DNA of 64,000 nt, taken from positions 3,658,001-3,722,000 of the forward strand of contig NZ_CP134867.1 of NCBI RefSeq assembly GCF_031954525.1, in the 5' to 3' direction. The position numbers and the translations under genes were made by a program. The notes under the pieces were generated by a model that saw only the letters and a program-made list of their open reading frames with translations, was not told the DNA's origin and searched no databases. Below are positions 1 to 8,156 of this stretch, piece after piece; position 1 is the stretch's first letter, and each line of letters starts with the position of its first letter. The stretch comes from Dyella sp. BiH032 (lineage in GTDB: Bacteria > Pseudomonadota > Gammaproteobacteria > Xanthomonadales > Rhodanobacteraceae).

Positions 1-119
1 CCAACTATGCGCAGATGAACGCGCTGATCGGCTACCTCACCGAAAACTGCTGCGCGGGCGACGGAAGCTGCACGCCCGCCGGCTCCTGCAAACCCTCCAA
101 GGGAGGCAAGAAGGCATGA
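1..119 (+). CDS. arsR: ArsR-family arsenical repressor, C-terminal end only
   Basis: Only the last 38 codons are inside the window, read in the frame that ends at TGA 117-119. The tail reads NYAQMNALIGYLTENCCAG and continues with further cysteines (GDGSC, AGSC) before a lysine-rich end. A Cys-Cys pair after a 'LxGYLTENC' helix is the usual C-terminus of xanthomonad ArsR repressors encoded at the head of ars operons. Its stop overlaps the start of arsI by four bases (ATGA), so it is the upstream member of the same transcript. The DNA-binding domain lies outside the window, so assignment rests on the tail and on the arsI-arsC neighbours. Confidence 0.75.
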   Translation, partial: NYAQMNALIGYLTENCCAGDGSCTPAGSCKPSKGGKKA

Positions 120-607
120 ACCGTTTCCACGTGCACCTCAATGTCGCGGACCTCGCGTCGAGCATCCGCTTCTACACCACGCTGTTCGCCGCCGAACCCA
201 CCGTGCGCAAGGACGACTACGCCAAGTGGATGCTGGACGACCCCCGCGTGAACTTCGCCATCTCCCAGACCGGGCGCACCCCGGGCATCGACCACCTGGG
301 TATCCAGGCGGAGAACGGCGACGAACTCGCCGCGCTGGGCCATCGGCTGGATGCCGCCGGCGGCACGGTAACCCCGGAAGCCGGCGCGGTCTGCTGCTAC
401 GCCCAATCGGACAAGCTGTGGACCGCAGACCCCCAGGGCACGCGCTGGGAAACCTTCCACACCGTCGGCGAGGCCACCTCGTACTACGCCACGCAGGCCA
501 TGTGCGGAGGGGAGAACGCGAACTGCGCTCCCGCGGCCAAGGCGGAAGAACCTGGCAAGACCGGCAGCCTGCGGTCGTGCTGTGCGCCGGGTTCGGGCTG
601 CTGCTGA
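116..607 (+). CDS. arsI: ArsI/CadI-family C-As lyase (glyoxalase fold)
   Basis: A 163-residue vicinal-oxygen-chelate (glyoxalase/bleomycin-resistance) protein. ArsI enzymes are iron-dependent dioxygenases that split the C-As bond of trivalent organoarsenicals such as methylarsenite, giving arsenite. Visible here are the N-terminal FHVHLNV strand, His60 in GIDHLGIQ, Glu112 in RWETF as the third likely metal ligand, and the As-binding vicinal pair Cys93-Cys94 in AVCCYAQ. The C-terminal tail carries seven more cysteines including two CC pairs. The start codon overlaps the arsR stop (ATGA), showing translational coupling. Related CadI proteins were named for cadmium induction, but the ars context favours ArsI. 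Confidence 0.9.
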   Translation: MNRFHVHLNVADLASSIRFYTTLFAAEPTVRKDDYAKWMLDDPRVNFAISQTGRTPGIDHLGIQAENGDELAALGHRLDAAGGTVTPEAGAVCCYAQSDKLWTADPQGTRWETFHTVGEATSYYATQAMCGGENANCAPAAKAEEPGKTGSLRSCCAPGSGCC

Positions 608-633
608 TCGTCCACCTCCGCATCGGGCCTTCC

Positions 634-1017
634 ATGAAACGCGTACTTTTCGTCTGTGTCGAAAACGCCAACCGCAGCCAAATGGCCGAAGCCTTCGCCC
701 ACCTATACGGCGGCGATGGCATCGAAGCGCAAAGCGCAGGTTCCCGCCCTTCCGGCCAGATCAACCCCAAGGCCGTGCGCTTCATGGCGGAACTGGGTTA
801 CGACCTGAACCGGCATGCGTCGAAGTCGCTCGACCAAGTCGAAGGTGCGTTCGACGCGGTGATCACGATGGGCTGCGGCGACAGTTGCCCTTGGGTGCCC
901 GCCACGCGGCGGGAGGACTGGAACCTGCCCGACCCCAAGCACATGGACGACGAGGGCTACCGCGCCGTACGCGACGACATCGGCGCGCGCGTCAAGCAGC
1001 TCCTGGAAAGCCTGTGA
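634..1017 (+). CDS. arsC: Arsenate reductase, low-molecular-weight phosphatase type
   Basis: A 127-residue protein of the LMW protein-tyrosine-phosphatase fold, which reduces arsenate to arsenite in the cytosol. The P-loop CVENANRS begins at Cys8 and ends at Arg14 (C-x5-R), with the general-acid Asp100 in NLPDPKH. Cys81 and Cys85 (MGCGDSC) match the redox shuttle cysteines of the thioredoxin-linked class. The start is the ATG 26 bases after the arsI stop. Its stop TGA overlaps the GTG of the next gene, so arsI, arsC and the aquaporin gene are co-transcribed. Length is normal for the family (about 130 residues). Confidence 0.93.
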   Translation: MKRVLFVCVENANRSQMAEAFAHLYGGDGIEAQSAGSRPSGQINPKAVRFMAELGYDLNRHASKSLDQVEGAFDAVITMGCGDSCPWVPATRREDWNLPDPKHMDDEGYRAVRDDIGARVKQLLESL

Positions 1018-1712
1018 CGACACTAGCCCGCCGCCTTGCGGCCGAAGGTCTCGGTACCGCGCTGCTGCTCGCCACCGTGACCGGCTCCGGCGTCATGGGC
1101 ACCACGCTCGCGCCGGGCAATCCCGGCCTGGCCTTGCTCGCCAACGCTCTGGCCACGGCAGGGATGCTCTATGTGTCGATCGTGACGCTGGGGCCGCTCT
1201 CCGGCGCGCACTTCAATCCGGTCGTCACGCTGGTTGCCCGCCTGCGCGGCGCCTTGCGTACGCACGAAGCCTTGGCGTACATCGCCGTGCAGATCCTCTC
1301 CGCCTGCGCCGGCGTGTGGCTCGCCCATGCCATGTTCGGCCTGCCGGCGATCCAGCCCGGCACCCATGCGCGCACCGGTGCGGCGCAATGGCTGAGCGAA
1401 AGCGTGGCGACCTTCGGCTTGCTGTTCACCATCCTGCTCGGCGGACGCCACCGTCCCGCCGCGCTGCCCGCGCTGGTGGCGGGCTACATCTTCGCGGCCT
1501 ACTGGTTCACGGCGAGCACGTCGTTCGCTAATCCGGCCGCGACGATTGCCCGCTCGCTGACGCAGACGTTCGCGGGGATCCGGCCAGCCGACGTGGGGGG
1601 ATTCGTGGTGGCACAGGTGGTCGGCGCCGTGGCCGCGGCCATGGCCGCAGGATGGCTGTCATCGAACGCCCCCGCGACCGATTCGCCCGCCGACGAGGCA
1701 GCGACGGCGTAG
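1014..1712 (+). CDS. MIP/aquaporin-family channel in the ars operon
   Basis: A 232-residue integral membrane protein with six hydrophobic segments and the two aquaporin half-helix motifs, here NPV in GAHFNPVVTL and NPA in SFANPAATIARS. The GTG start (GTGA) overlaps the arsC stop, so translation is coupled. Aquaporin-type channels in ars operons, such as AqpS of Sinorhizobium meliloti, pass arsenite out down its gradient after ArsC has reduced arsenate. By analogy this protein probably exports As(OH)3. No ArsB or Acr3 pump is encoded downstream: the next gene is convergent. The first motif is NPV rather than NPA, as seen in several atypical aquaporins. Substrate is inferred from context only. 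Confidence 0.85.
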   Translation: MTTLARRLAAEGLGTALLLATVTGSGVMGTTLAPGNPGLALLANALATAGMLYVSIVTLGPLSGAHFNPVVTLVARLRGALRTHEALAYIAVQILSACAGVWLAHAMFGLPAIQPGTHARTGAAQWLSESVATFGLLFTILLGGRHRPAALPALVAGYIFAAYWFTASTSFANPAATIARSLTQTFAGIRPADVGGFVVAQVVGAVAAAMAAGWLSSNAPATDSPADEAATA

Positions 1713-1756
1713 CATCGGCCCGCCCGCAAGCGGCAACATCGCCGGGCCAGCCAGCC

Positions 1757-3340
1757 TCAGGTACGGAGGCCAGACACCAACTCCACCGGCAGCCCCGCGT
1801 CTTTCAACGCCTCCAGCAGCACATGCCAGGCCGTGGGGCGCATGTGCATGCCAATCAGATGCAAGCCGTCAGTGACAATGGGTGTCGCGGCCACGGAGCG
1901 GCGCAGTTCGAGCAGCGATTCCGGCTGCACGAGCGCACCGTTGGGACCCAACGGCATGACCATCTCGCCCGTATGCAGCAGATGCGCGTCGGCGATCCAA
2001 CTCATGGTCATAGGCTGTTCGCCCTCGCTGACGGGATACAGCACGATGGCGTTATGCCCGCTTCCCAGCCGGGTGGCCGTGGACACGGGACGGATGACGG
2101 GTGCGACCGGATGCATGGCCAGCGCGTCGGGCGCCAGGGTATGCGGTGCATCGAGCATGGCGCGTATCACGCTCACGTTGCGGTCGCGCACATAGATGGG
2201 GATGCCGCGCGCCGCATACTCGCGCACGCCGGCCACATGCCAGAAGAACGCGGTAGAGGTGACCAGCGCCTTCACAGGCATGCCGGGGAAGCGCCGTGAG
2301 GCTTCGTCCAGCACCTTGCGCGAGTAGCCCGTGGAAATAGGGGCGTCGATGATCACCAGGCCATCGTCCTGCCGCACGATGGTGCTGAACCACGAGCCGG
2401 GAATCTGCACCACGCCCGGCGCGATCTCGGCGATGGGCGCCTTGGGGTCCGGCGCCCGCCCCGCGGGCTGCCCGAGCGCCAGATCGTCCACGGTCGCGCG
2501 CGAGAGTGGCGCCTCCGTCGGCGGCATGGCGAAAGCCTCCGCGTCCAGCGCCGCCTCCACGCGAAGCTCGCTGCGTACGGTCGTCTTCAAGTGCACGCCA
2601 TTGCGGGACAGGTCCGATTGCACGGGATAACGCACCCCATTGAACACGGCGTAATTCATCCATTCCACGCGATCGTGCGCATCACCCATGGCGTTGTAGG
2701 CAATGTCCGCTCCATTTGCGCGCTGAAACACTCGCGTGACCTCGACCGCACTGGGCAATCCCGTGGCGGCGTCCAGGAACAGGCGCACGGGAAAGCGCCC
2801 ATCGTGGAAGGACACGACATGCTGCGCGATGCCATGCGCGGCGACGTCTTTTTCCTTGGTCAGATCCCTCGCTTCCTCGGCGAGAAGCAGGACGGTCAAT
2901 GGCTCCTCCACGCGCCACGCGGGCGGCGCCTGCTCGCGCACCGTTCTGGGCGGATGGCCCTCGGCGACCCAGTCCGTACGCTCTTCGTCCTGCGTCAGCA
3001 GCGTTCGCGTGTGCAGCGACGCCGGCGCGGCGCCGGCGCCGAACTGGCTGGCGTCGACCAAACGGCGATGACCGCGCAGGTCGTCCCATACCGACGCCCG
3101 AGAAGCACCTTGGAACACATAAGGCGCGTCCGGATGATCGAATTCCACGATGTCCCATTCCGCGTTGATGGTCTGCGCCCGCAGCCCCGCGACTTGATGA
3201 AGATCATGCGCCTGGCCCATTGCCTTGAGGGCATCGGCGACCAGCGCGCGAGCCGTCGCGTCGGACGCCTGGACCGGCGCGGCGAGCGGCAGGCTTGCCG
3301 CTATCGCGAGAGAGAAACCCACCGATATCGAGAAACGCAT
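1757..3340 (-). CDS. Secreted metallo-beta-lactamase-fold protein with degenerate metal site
   Basis: A 527-residue protein with a signal peptide (MRFSISVGFSLAIAASLPLAAPVQA) and GGAG ten bases before the ATG. The N-terminal 270 residues form a substrate- or lipoprotein-like region with no motif I recognise. The C-terminal half, from GVVQIPGSWFSTIV to VTDGLHLIG, has the strand order of a metallo-beta-lactamase domain. The place where an active enzyme has THxHxDH reads VTSTAFFWHVAG, keeping only the last His. It is therefore unlikely to bind the usual two metals. It is convergent with the ars operon and stands alone; its role is unknown. Confidence 0.8.
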   Translation of the reverse strand: MRFSISVGFSLAIAASLPLAAPVQASDATARALVADALKAMGQAHDLHQVAGLRAQTINAEWDIVEFDHPDAPYVFQGASRASVWDDLRGHRRLVDASQFGAGAAPASLHTRTLLTQDEERTDWVAEGHPPRTVREQAPPAWRVEEPLTVLLLAEEARDLTKEKDVAAHGIAQHVVSFHDGRFPVRLFLDAATGLPSAVEVTRVFQRANGADIAYNAMGDAHDRVEWMNYAVFNGVRYPVQSDLSRNGVHLKTTVRSELRVEAALDAEAFAMPPTEAPLSRATVDDLALGQPAGRAPDPKAPIAEIAPGVVQIPGSWFSTIVRQDDGLVIIDAPISTGYSRKVLDEASRRFPGMPVKALVTSTAFFWHVAGVREYAARGIPIYVRDRNVSVIRAMLDAPHTLAPDALAMHPVAPVIRPVSTATRLGSGHNAIVLYPVSEGEQPMTMSWIADAHLLHTGEMVMPLGPNGALVQPESLLELRRSVAATPIVTDGLHLIGMHMRPTAWHVLLEALKDAGLPVELVSGLRT

Positions 3341-3574
3341 GAGAACTCCGGCGATCGTCCCGCCCAGCGGCGAGGAGCAATGAATCCACCGGACAGTGCG
3401 CATCGCAGATGCGATTTGCATGAAGCGTGTGACGAGCGGCGCCGCACATGTGACGGGCGGCGCGTGCACGATGGCCAACGCAGCAAGCTATCGCCGGCGA
3501 CGGCGATGGACACCACTCAGTCGACGGGCATGCCACGACCTTCACGATGAAGCTCGGGAACGCCAGTCAGTGCC

Positions 3575-4771
3575 TTACGCCGACAGCAGCCAGGCCGCGC
3601 AACGCTCCACGTCCTCGCCCGCATGCCAACCGTGGAAGGCGATGCGCAGATAACCTTCCCGCAGGCTGGTGCTGATCCCGCCCGCATCGGCGGCTTTCAG
3701 CAGGCGCTCGGCGTGTTCCCCCGACGGCGCGAACGAAAGCGTAGAACCAACCCGGCCGGCCCGAACCAAGTCGCCCAGGCGACGCGCTTCGGCAGCCCAT
3801 ATCGGCGATGCCGCAAGGCGGTCGAGCAATGCCCGCTGCAGAACGGTCACGTGCGACTGGATGGCCGCCGCCCCACCATGGTCGATCAGCATCTGAAGCG
3901 AACCGGCGAGTGCGGCACACGAAAGGATCGACGGGCTGCCCGGCTCCAGACGCCTCCCGTCGGAAGCCCACGGCGTGTCGGCATCGGCCTGCACGCCAGC
4001 CTGTGAGAACGCTTCCGGCGCCGACAACCAGGTACCCTGCGGCAGCAGCATTTGGCGGAGCGCGCCGTCGGTCCACAACAACCCCTGCCCCTGCAGGCCG
4101 AGCAGCCCCTTGTGCCCGCCGGTGGCGAACGCGCTCACGCCGTCGAACGACGGCACCATGGTACCCGCGCCCTGGATGCCATCCACTACCAGATGCACGC
4201 CGCGCGCGCGGCAGCCGCGGCCGAGCTTTGCCAGATCCAGACGGAAGCCGTCCTGGTAGCGCACCCAGGAGACGGACATCACCCGCGTATCGGGCGCAAT
4301 GGCGTCCAGCAGGCGCTGTTCCGGATCCGCGCCTGCGTCGGGCGGAGCGGCGGCATCGCCCGTCTGCCCCGCCCACAGCGCTACCTCGCGGCAACGCACG
4401 CCTCGCTGCGCCAGCGCCAGCCAGGGCAACCGGTTGCTGGGGAACTCGCCCACGGGAATCAGCACCTCGTCGCCCTCCTTCCAAGGGAAGCCCAGCGATA
4501 CCGTTTCCAGCCCCGTGGTGGTGCACGTCGTGAGGCTCATGTCCTCCTGGTCGACGCCGAAGAACGCCGCGCCGGCACGACGAAGCGAAGCCTGGATGTC
4601 CAGGAAATCCTCGCTCCAACGCAGAGACCAGGGCTGCAGCTCGGTGGCGAGCAGCGCGGTCAGCCGCTGCACAGAGGCGCGGGGGACGGGGCCGTCCTTG
4701 CAGTGGGCAAGCCAGAGGACATCGGCGGGCAGGTCGAAGAGATCGCGGGGAAACAGCGGGGGGATGGTCAC
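3575..4771 (-). CDS. Class V PLP-dependent aminotransferase-like enzyme
   Basis: A 398-residue fold-type I PLP enzyme of the aminotransferase class V/cysteine desulfurase superfamily. The substrate-side region TTCTTTGLETV and FPSNRLPW lie in the first half, and the probable Schiff-base lysine is in ATGGHKGLLGLQG. The C-terminus includes RIAFHGWHAGEDVER, typical of small-subfamily members that lack a known substrate. I chose the GTG at 4771 because AAGGA lies nine bases upstream and the protein then starts VTIPPLFPRDLFDLP; a GTG at 4816 would add fifteen residues but has no ribosome site. It has no close operon partner, so the substrate cannot be named. Confidence 0.85.
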   Translation of the reverse strand: MTIPPLFPRDLFDLPADVLWLAHCKDGPVPRASVQRLTALLATELQPWSLRWSEDFLDIQASLRRAGAAFFGVDQEDMSLTTCTTTGLETVSLGFPWKEGDEVLIPVGEFPSNRLPWLALAQRGVRCREVALWAGQTGDAAAPPDAGADPEQRLLDAIAPDTRVMSVSWVRYQDGFRLDLAKLGRGCRARGVHLVVDGIQGAGTMVPSFDGVSAFATGGHKGLLGLQGQGLLWTDGALRQMLLPQGTWLSAPEAFSQAGVQADADTPWASDGRRLEPGSPSILSCAALAGSLQMLIDHGGAAAIQSHVTVLQRALLDRLAASPIWAAEARRLGDLVRAGRVGSTLSFAPSGEHAERLLKAADAGGISTSLREGYLRIAFHGWHAGEDVERCAAWLLSA

Positions 4772-5147
4772 AACGTGTGTTCCTTGATGGGTCGTTCCGC
4801 AACGTTTGAGGCTCACCGCGTTTGACCGCCGAAGCCAACAGGCCGCTTCGCATACCGGACAGCCGCATCGGATATCGGAGCGGCCGTGCCAAGCGGGACG
4901 TGACGACAGGCCCGATTCTAGCGGCGCGACGCCAAGCCATCGCCGGCCTTATGCTAGCGGCGCCACAGGGGAGACCTAGCGCATGGAGCCGACGCCGGAG
5001 CTGACATTCAAGGCCATGAGCGAGCGCATCGATGCTTTACCTGAACACCCCAGCATGACGGTAGGGCCGTCCAAGACGGAAAAATACGGCTACGCTGTCG
5101 CGCTGTCGGGAAGCGACGATAAGCCATCGTTCCGGAGAGGCGAGATC

Positions 5148-5534
5148 ATGGGCATCGGGTTCGGGCGGCTGGGCCGCGTCCTGTTTGCGTTGCTTGCATG
5201 TGTCGATAGCGCGACGTTGCTGGCCGGCGGTCCGACGCCACCCGACCAGCACTGGACGCCCACCGTCGAGCTGGCGGCCGGCACCGAACCCTGGCTGCGC
5301 ATGCCTGCCGGCACGAAACTCGATGATTACTCGCGCTACTACTACGGCAAGATCGAGCAGGGCCGCAGGCTGCTGATCGGCGTGTTCGTCAGCGACGGCA
5401 AGCATCGCGGCGTGCAGATCACTACCGAAGAGAAGGCGCCGAGAATACTTGACGGCGGCTGCTATCAGATCACCGTGGTCTACGACGTGGACGCCAAGCA
5501 GACCGTCCGGATCAGGTGCAACGGCTTCGGATAG
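5148..5534 (+). CDS. Small secreted protein of unknown function
   Basis: A 128-residue protein that I do not recognise. It starts with a hydrophobic signal-like segment (GRLGRVLFALLACVDSATLLAGG) and then a soluble domain rich in aromatic and charged residues, ending RIRCNGFG. GGAGAGG lies ten bases before the chosen ATG; a longer in-frame reading from 4983 exists but has no ribosome site and would bury the signal segment. The mature part has two cysteines that could pair. It is a single gene between an aminotransferase and an acyltransferase, both on the other strand. Confidence 0.65.
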   Translation: MGIGFGRLGRVLFALLACVDSATLLAGGPTPPDQHWTPTVELAAGTEPWLRMPAGTKLDDYSRYYYGKIEQGRRLLIGVFVSDGKHRGVQITTEEKAPRILDGGCYQITVVYDVDAKQTVRIRCNGFG

Positions 5535-5619
5535 ATTCCACCACGTCACCCTCCTGCCCTGCTGGCCTCCGCGCCCGGCTGTTTCGCCATGCCCTGCGAT
5601 CATGATTCCTGATCGCCGC

Positions 5620-7059
5620 TCAGCGCCCCTCCGCTCCCGCACGGCCCGCCGGTATCCATGCCAGCACCAGCGTTACCGCCAGCAAGGCCAGATCGAGCCA
5701 CGCGAACCAGTCGCCCCATTGGGCGTACAGCGTCCGCGAGGCCCGCAGCGGAAGATCGCCGACCACCTCGGCGTCCTGCTGTTCGCTCGATGCCTCGGCC
5801 ACCACGCGGCCGCGATCGTCGCTGAGCGTCAACCGGCCCGAGCGTGCCGCACGGGCGATGGCGAAGCCGCTTTCCACGCCGCGCATGATCGCCATGCGCC
5901 CGTGCAGCCAGCCATCGACGCCGAAGTCCCAGGCGGGCACCAGCAGCAACTGCGCGTTGCGTGCGGCGTAGGCGCGGCCGATATCGTGGAAGTCCATGTC
6001 CTTGCAGATGGCCAGACCGATGCGCGGCCAGCCGTCGAGCATGGTGTAGCCGCTGCCGGGCGTGTATTGGTCTTCGAAGCCCGGAATCAGATGGTGCTTG
6101 GCGTACGTCGCCGGCGAAGCGAGTTCGCGACTAAGGACCCATAACGCATTGCGCTCGCCGCCCGGTGCGTCTTTCGCATCGATGCCGGCCGCGAGAAGCA
6201 GGTCGTGGCGGCGCGCCGCATCGGCGAATGCCGGAACCGTCGTCTCCGCGGTGGCGAAGGCAGTCTCCGGCGTGACCACCACGCGCGCACCGGCCGCGGC
6301 GAGGCGATCAACAGCGCCGACGTAGCGATCCACCAGCGCCTGCCCCGCAGGCGACGCGAGAGCGGGCCGGATGGGTTTCTCGATGGAGGCCAGCCCGATG
6401 CGCAACGAATCCGTGACGGGCGTGTAGAGGCGTGCCAGGCCGAAGGCCAGCGTCGCGCCCATGGCAAGGACGAGGACGGCGCCCACGGCGAGACGCGTCC
6501 GCTCCGTCACGCCGCGGGTCAGCATCACGGCCAGCGCACCCGGCACGAGCAGCAGCAGGAAGCTGATGCCCCACAGCCCGGTGACGGAAGCGATCTGCAG
6601 AACCGGCAGCACGTCCATCTGCGTATACGCGAGGCTGCCGAAGGTGCCATGCGGCGATCCGAGCGCGCGTCCGTACTCGAGCGCCACCCACAGCGCGGGC
6701 ATGGCCAGCGCCGCCGCAATGCCGCGGCCGCGCAAGACCAGTCGGCGATACAGCCACAGGCACAGCGCCAGCAGCACGCCCGGGAACACCGTGATCGGCA
6801 CGATCACGGCCAGCGGCAAGGCAATGACGCCATGCAGGTAATGCCACTGGCTCAATGCTCCCAGCGTGCCCGCGGCCAGGGCCGCAAGCATCAGCCAGCG
6901 CGCCTGCATGCGCGGCGCGAGCCAGGCCAGCGGCAACGGCGCCAGCCAGGTCAGCCAGGGCAGCGGATGCAGGCTGGCGCCGAAGTAGTAAAGAGCCGCG
7001 GAAAGCACCGTCGCGGCGAAGGCTGGCCCGGCGCGGCGGGCGTCAACGTTTGAGGCCAT
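5620..7059 (-). CDS. Apolipoprotein N-acyltransferase-like membrane nitrilase
   Basis: A 479-residue protein with about seven membrane segments (residues 10-210), a periplasmic nitrilase domain (about 220-445) and a last membrane helix. The Lnt catalytic triad is intact: Glu265 in TPETAF, Lys321 in YAKHHLIPG and Cys352 in AICKDMDF. Lnt adds the third acyl chain to lipoproteins. However this gene sits directly behind a TetR regulator, with its ATG 17 bases inside the regulator's end, and is shorter than E. coli Lnt (512 residues). Housekeeping lnt is normally near ybeX, so this is probably a regulated paralogue. It could acylate something other than the standard lipoproteins; that is inference. 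Confidence 0.82.
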   Translation of the reverse strand: MASNVDARRAGPAFAATVLSAALYYFGASLHPLPWLTWLAPLPLAWLAPRMQARWLMLAALAAGTLGALSQWHYLHGVIALPLAVIVPITVFPGVLLALCLWLYRRLVLRGRGIAAALAMPALWVALEYGRALGSPHGTFGSLAYTQMDVLPVLQIASVTGLWGISFLLLLVPGALAVMLTRGVTERTRLAVGAVLVLAMGATLAFGLARLYTPVTDSLRIGLASIEKPIRPALASPAGQALVDRYVGAVDRLAAAGARVVVTPETAFATAETTVPAFADAARRHDLLLAAGIDAKDAPGGERNALWVLSRELASPATYAKHHLIPGFEDQYTPGSGYTMLDGWPRIGLAICKDMDFHDIGRAYAARNAQLLLVPAWDFGVDGWLHGRMAIMRGVESGFAIARAARSGRLTLSDDRGRVVAEASSEQQDAEVVGDLPLRASRTLYAQWGDWFAWLDLALLAVTLVLAWIPAGRAGAEGR

Positions 7060-7624
7060 CGAAGGCGATCTCCAGCGAATGAAGATAGAAGGCGCGGAAT
7101 CGACCGGCGTCGTAGCTGAAGCGGCCGGCGCGGTAGAGCGAGATCAATCCATGCGCCAGCGCCCACAGCGTCATGGCGGCGTCCCAGGGATCGACCTCGC
7201 GCAGCAGCCCCCGCTGGATGCCTTCGCTGAGGCGATCGGCGATCACGTTCAACGTCGGCGACCGCCGGGCGCGGAAGTCTTCCGGAAACCGGCGCGCATC
7301 GTCGCGGCGCACGGAGAAGGCGTGGTCGAACATGTGCGGGTGTTCGAGCGCGTAGTCGAGGTAATGCTCCAGCGACTTCATCAGGCCCTGGAGAAAATCC
7401 CCGTCACGCGCGCGCGCGTCCCATTCCACCGCGACGTTGGCGAAGCTGTCGTCGGAGATGCGCTTGAGCAGCGCATCGCGGTTGGGGAAATGCCGGTAGA
7501 TCGCCATCGGCGTGATGCCCACCGCTTCGGCCACGCGTCGCATGGTGACGGCGTCCGGGCCCTCGCGGTCCATGAGCTTGTGGGCGGCGCGGAGAATCTT
7601 GTCGGCGGTGGTCGGCCTCGGCAT
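7043..7624 (-). CDS. TetR-family transcriptional regulator
   Basis: A regulator of about 193 residues with an N-terminal TetR helix-turn-helix (DAVTMRRVAEAVGITPMAIYRHFPNRDALL) and a helical ligand-binding C-terminus. The start at 7624 gives MPRPTTADKILRAA, the normal TetR beginning. An in-frame ATG at 7651 would add nine residues; neither has a good ribosome site, so the message may be leaderless. A perfect inverted repeat (7623-7641) covers the start codon and is a good autorepression site. The gene overlaps the following Lnt-like gene by 17 bases, so that acyltransferase is its most likely target. Confidence 0.88.
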   Translation of the reverse strand: MPRPTTADKILRAAHKLMDREGPDAVTMRRVAEAVGITPMAIYRHFPNRDALLKRISDDSFANVAVEWDARARDGDFLQGLMKSLEHYLDYALEHPHMFDHAFSVRRDDARRFPEDFRARRSPTLNVIADRLSEGIQRGLLREVDPWDAAMTLWALAHGLISLYRAGRFSYDAGRFRAFYLHSLEIAFDGLKR

Positions 7625-7641
7625 GTATACAGTGTATACAT
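7623..7641. promoter_or_regulatory. Probable TetR operator over the regulator's start codon
   Basis: Perfect inverted repeat ATGTATAC-AGT-GTATACAT, 8-bp arms and 3-bp spacer. It is AT-rich in a GC-rich region and includes the ATG of the TetR gene. Size and symmetry fit TetR-family operators, so binding here would repress the regulator and the Lnt-like gene behind it. Binding is inferred. Confidence 0.7.
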
Positions 7642-7750
7642 GGAGTTCCATGCACGGATAGCGTGACGAACGGCACGGGGCCGCTCACATGCAGAAAAAA
7701 GCGCCGGAGTGGGGAACGCGACGGAGCGCGCGCCCTACAACCCGATCACG

Positions 7751-8143
7751 TCACGCGTCGTCGTCTCCGCCATCCACCATCTTCCGCTGGATGCGGTCCA
7801 GGTATGCGTCCAGTTCTTCGACGCTGGAGAACACGTCGGTCACCGGCACCGCCTTGACGATCTCGAACACCTTGCGCACCTGCGGCTGCGGGTTGACCAG
7901 CAGGGTGTGGCCGTCGCGCGCGCGCATGGCCTTGCGGATCTTGGCGATGCTGCGCAAGCCCGCGCTGCTGATGTAGTCGAGCGCGGACAGGTCGAGTACC
8001 ACGGTGCCGCCGCCCGCCATCTGCTCCAGCGCGGGCGCCGCGGCGGCGTCGAATTCGCCGAACGTCATGGCGTCCAGTCGTCCGTGCAAATGCAGCGTGG
8101 CGCGCTCCGGCGAAAGACCATCGGTATGCAGACGGAAGGTCAT
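7751..8143 (-). CDS. STAS-domain anti-sigma factor antagonist
   Basis: A 130-residue single STAS domain protein of the SpoIIAA/RsbV type. The conserved phosphorylation segment DYISSAGLRSI puts the target serine at residue 59 or 60. GGAGC lies ten bases before the ATG. It is 13 bases downstream of the phosphatase/kinase-like gene and clearly in its operon. In partner switching the unphosphorylated antagonist captures an anti-sigma kinase; here both the phosphatase and the kinase-like domain are in the neighbouring protein, which would set its phosphorylation state. Confidence 0.9.
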   Translation of the reverse strand: MTFRLHTDGLSPERATLHLHGRLDAMTFGEFDAAAAPALEQMAGGGTVVLDLSALDYISSAGLRSIAKIRKAMRARDGHTLLVNPQPQVRKVFEIVKAVPVTDVFSSVEELDAYLDRIQRKMVDGGDDDA

Positions 8144-8156
8144 GGTCGTGCTCCGT

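Noticed and set aside
3425..3465. CRP/Clp-like TGTGACGAGCGG and TGTGACGGGCGG repeats before the class V aminotransferase end
   Set aside because: The second half-site TCACA is absent at the right spacing, and the region lies between the end of one gene and the start of another on the same strand without a clear promoter.
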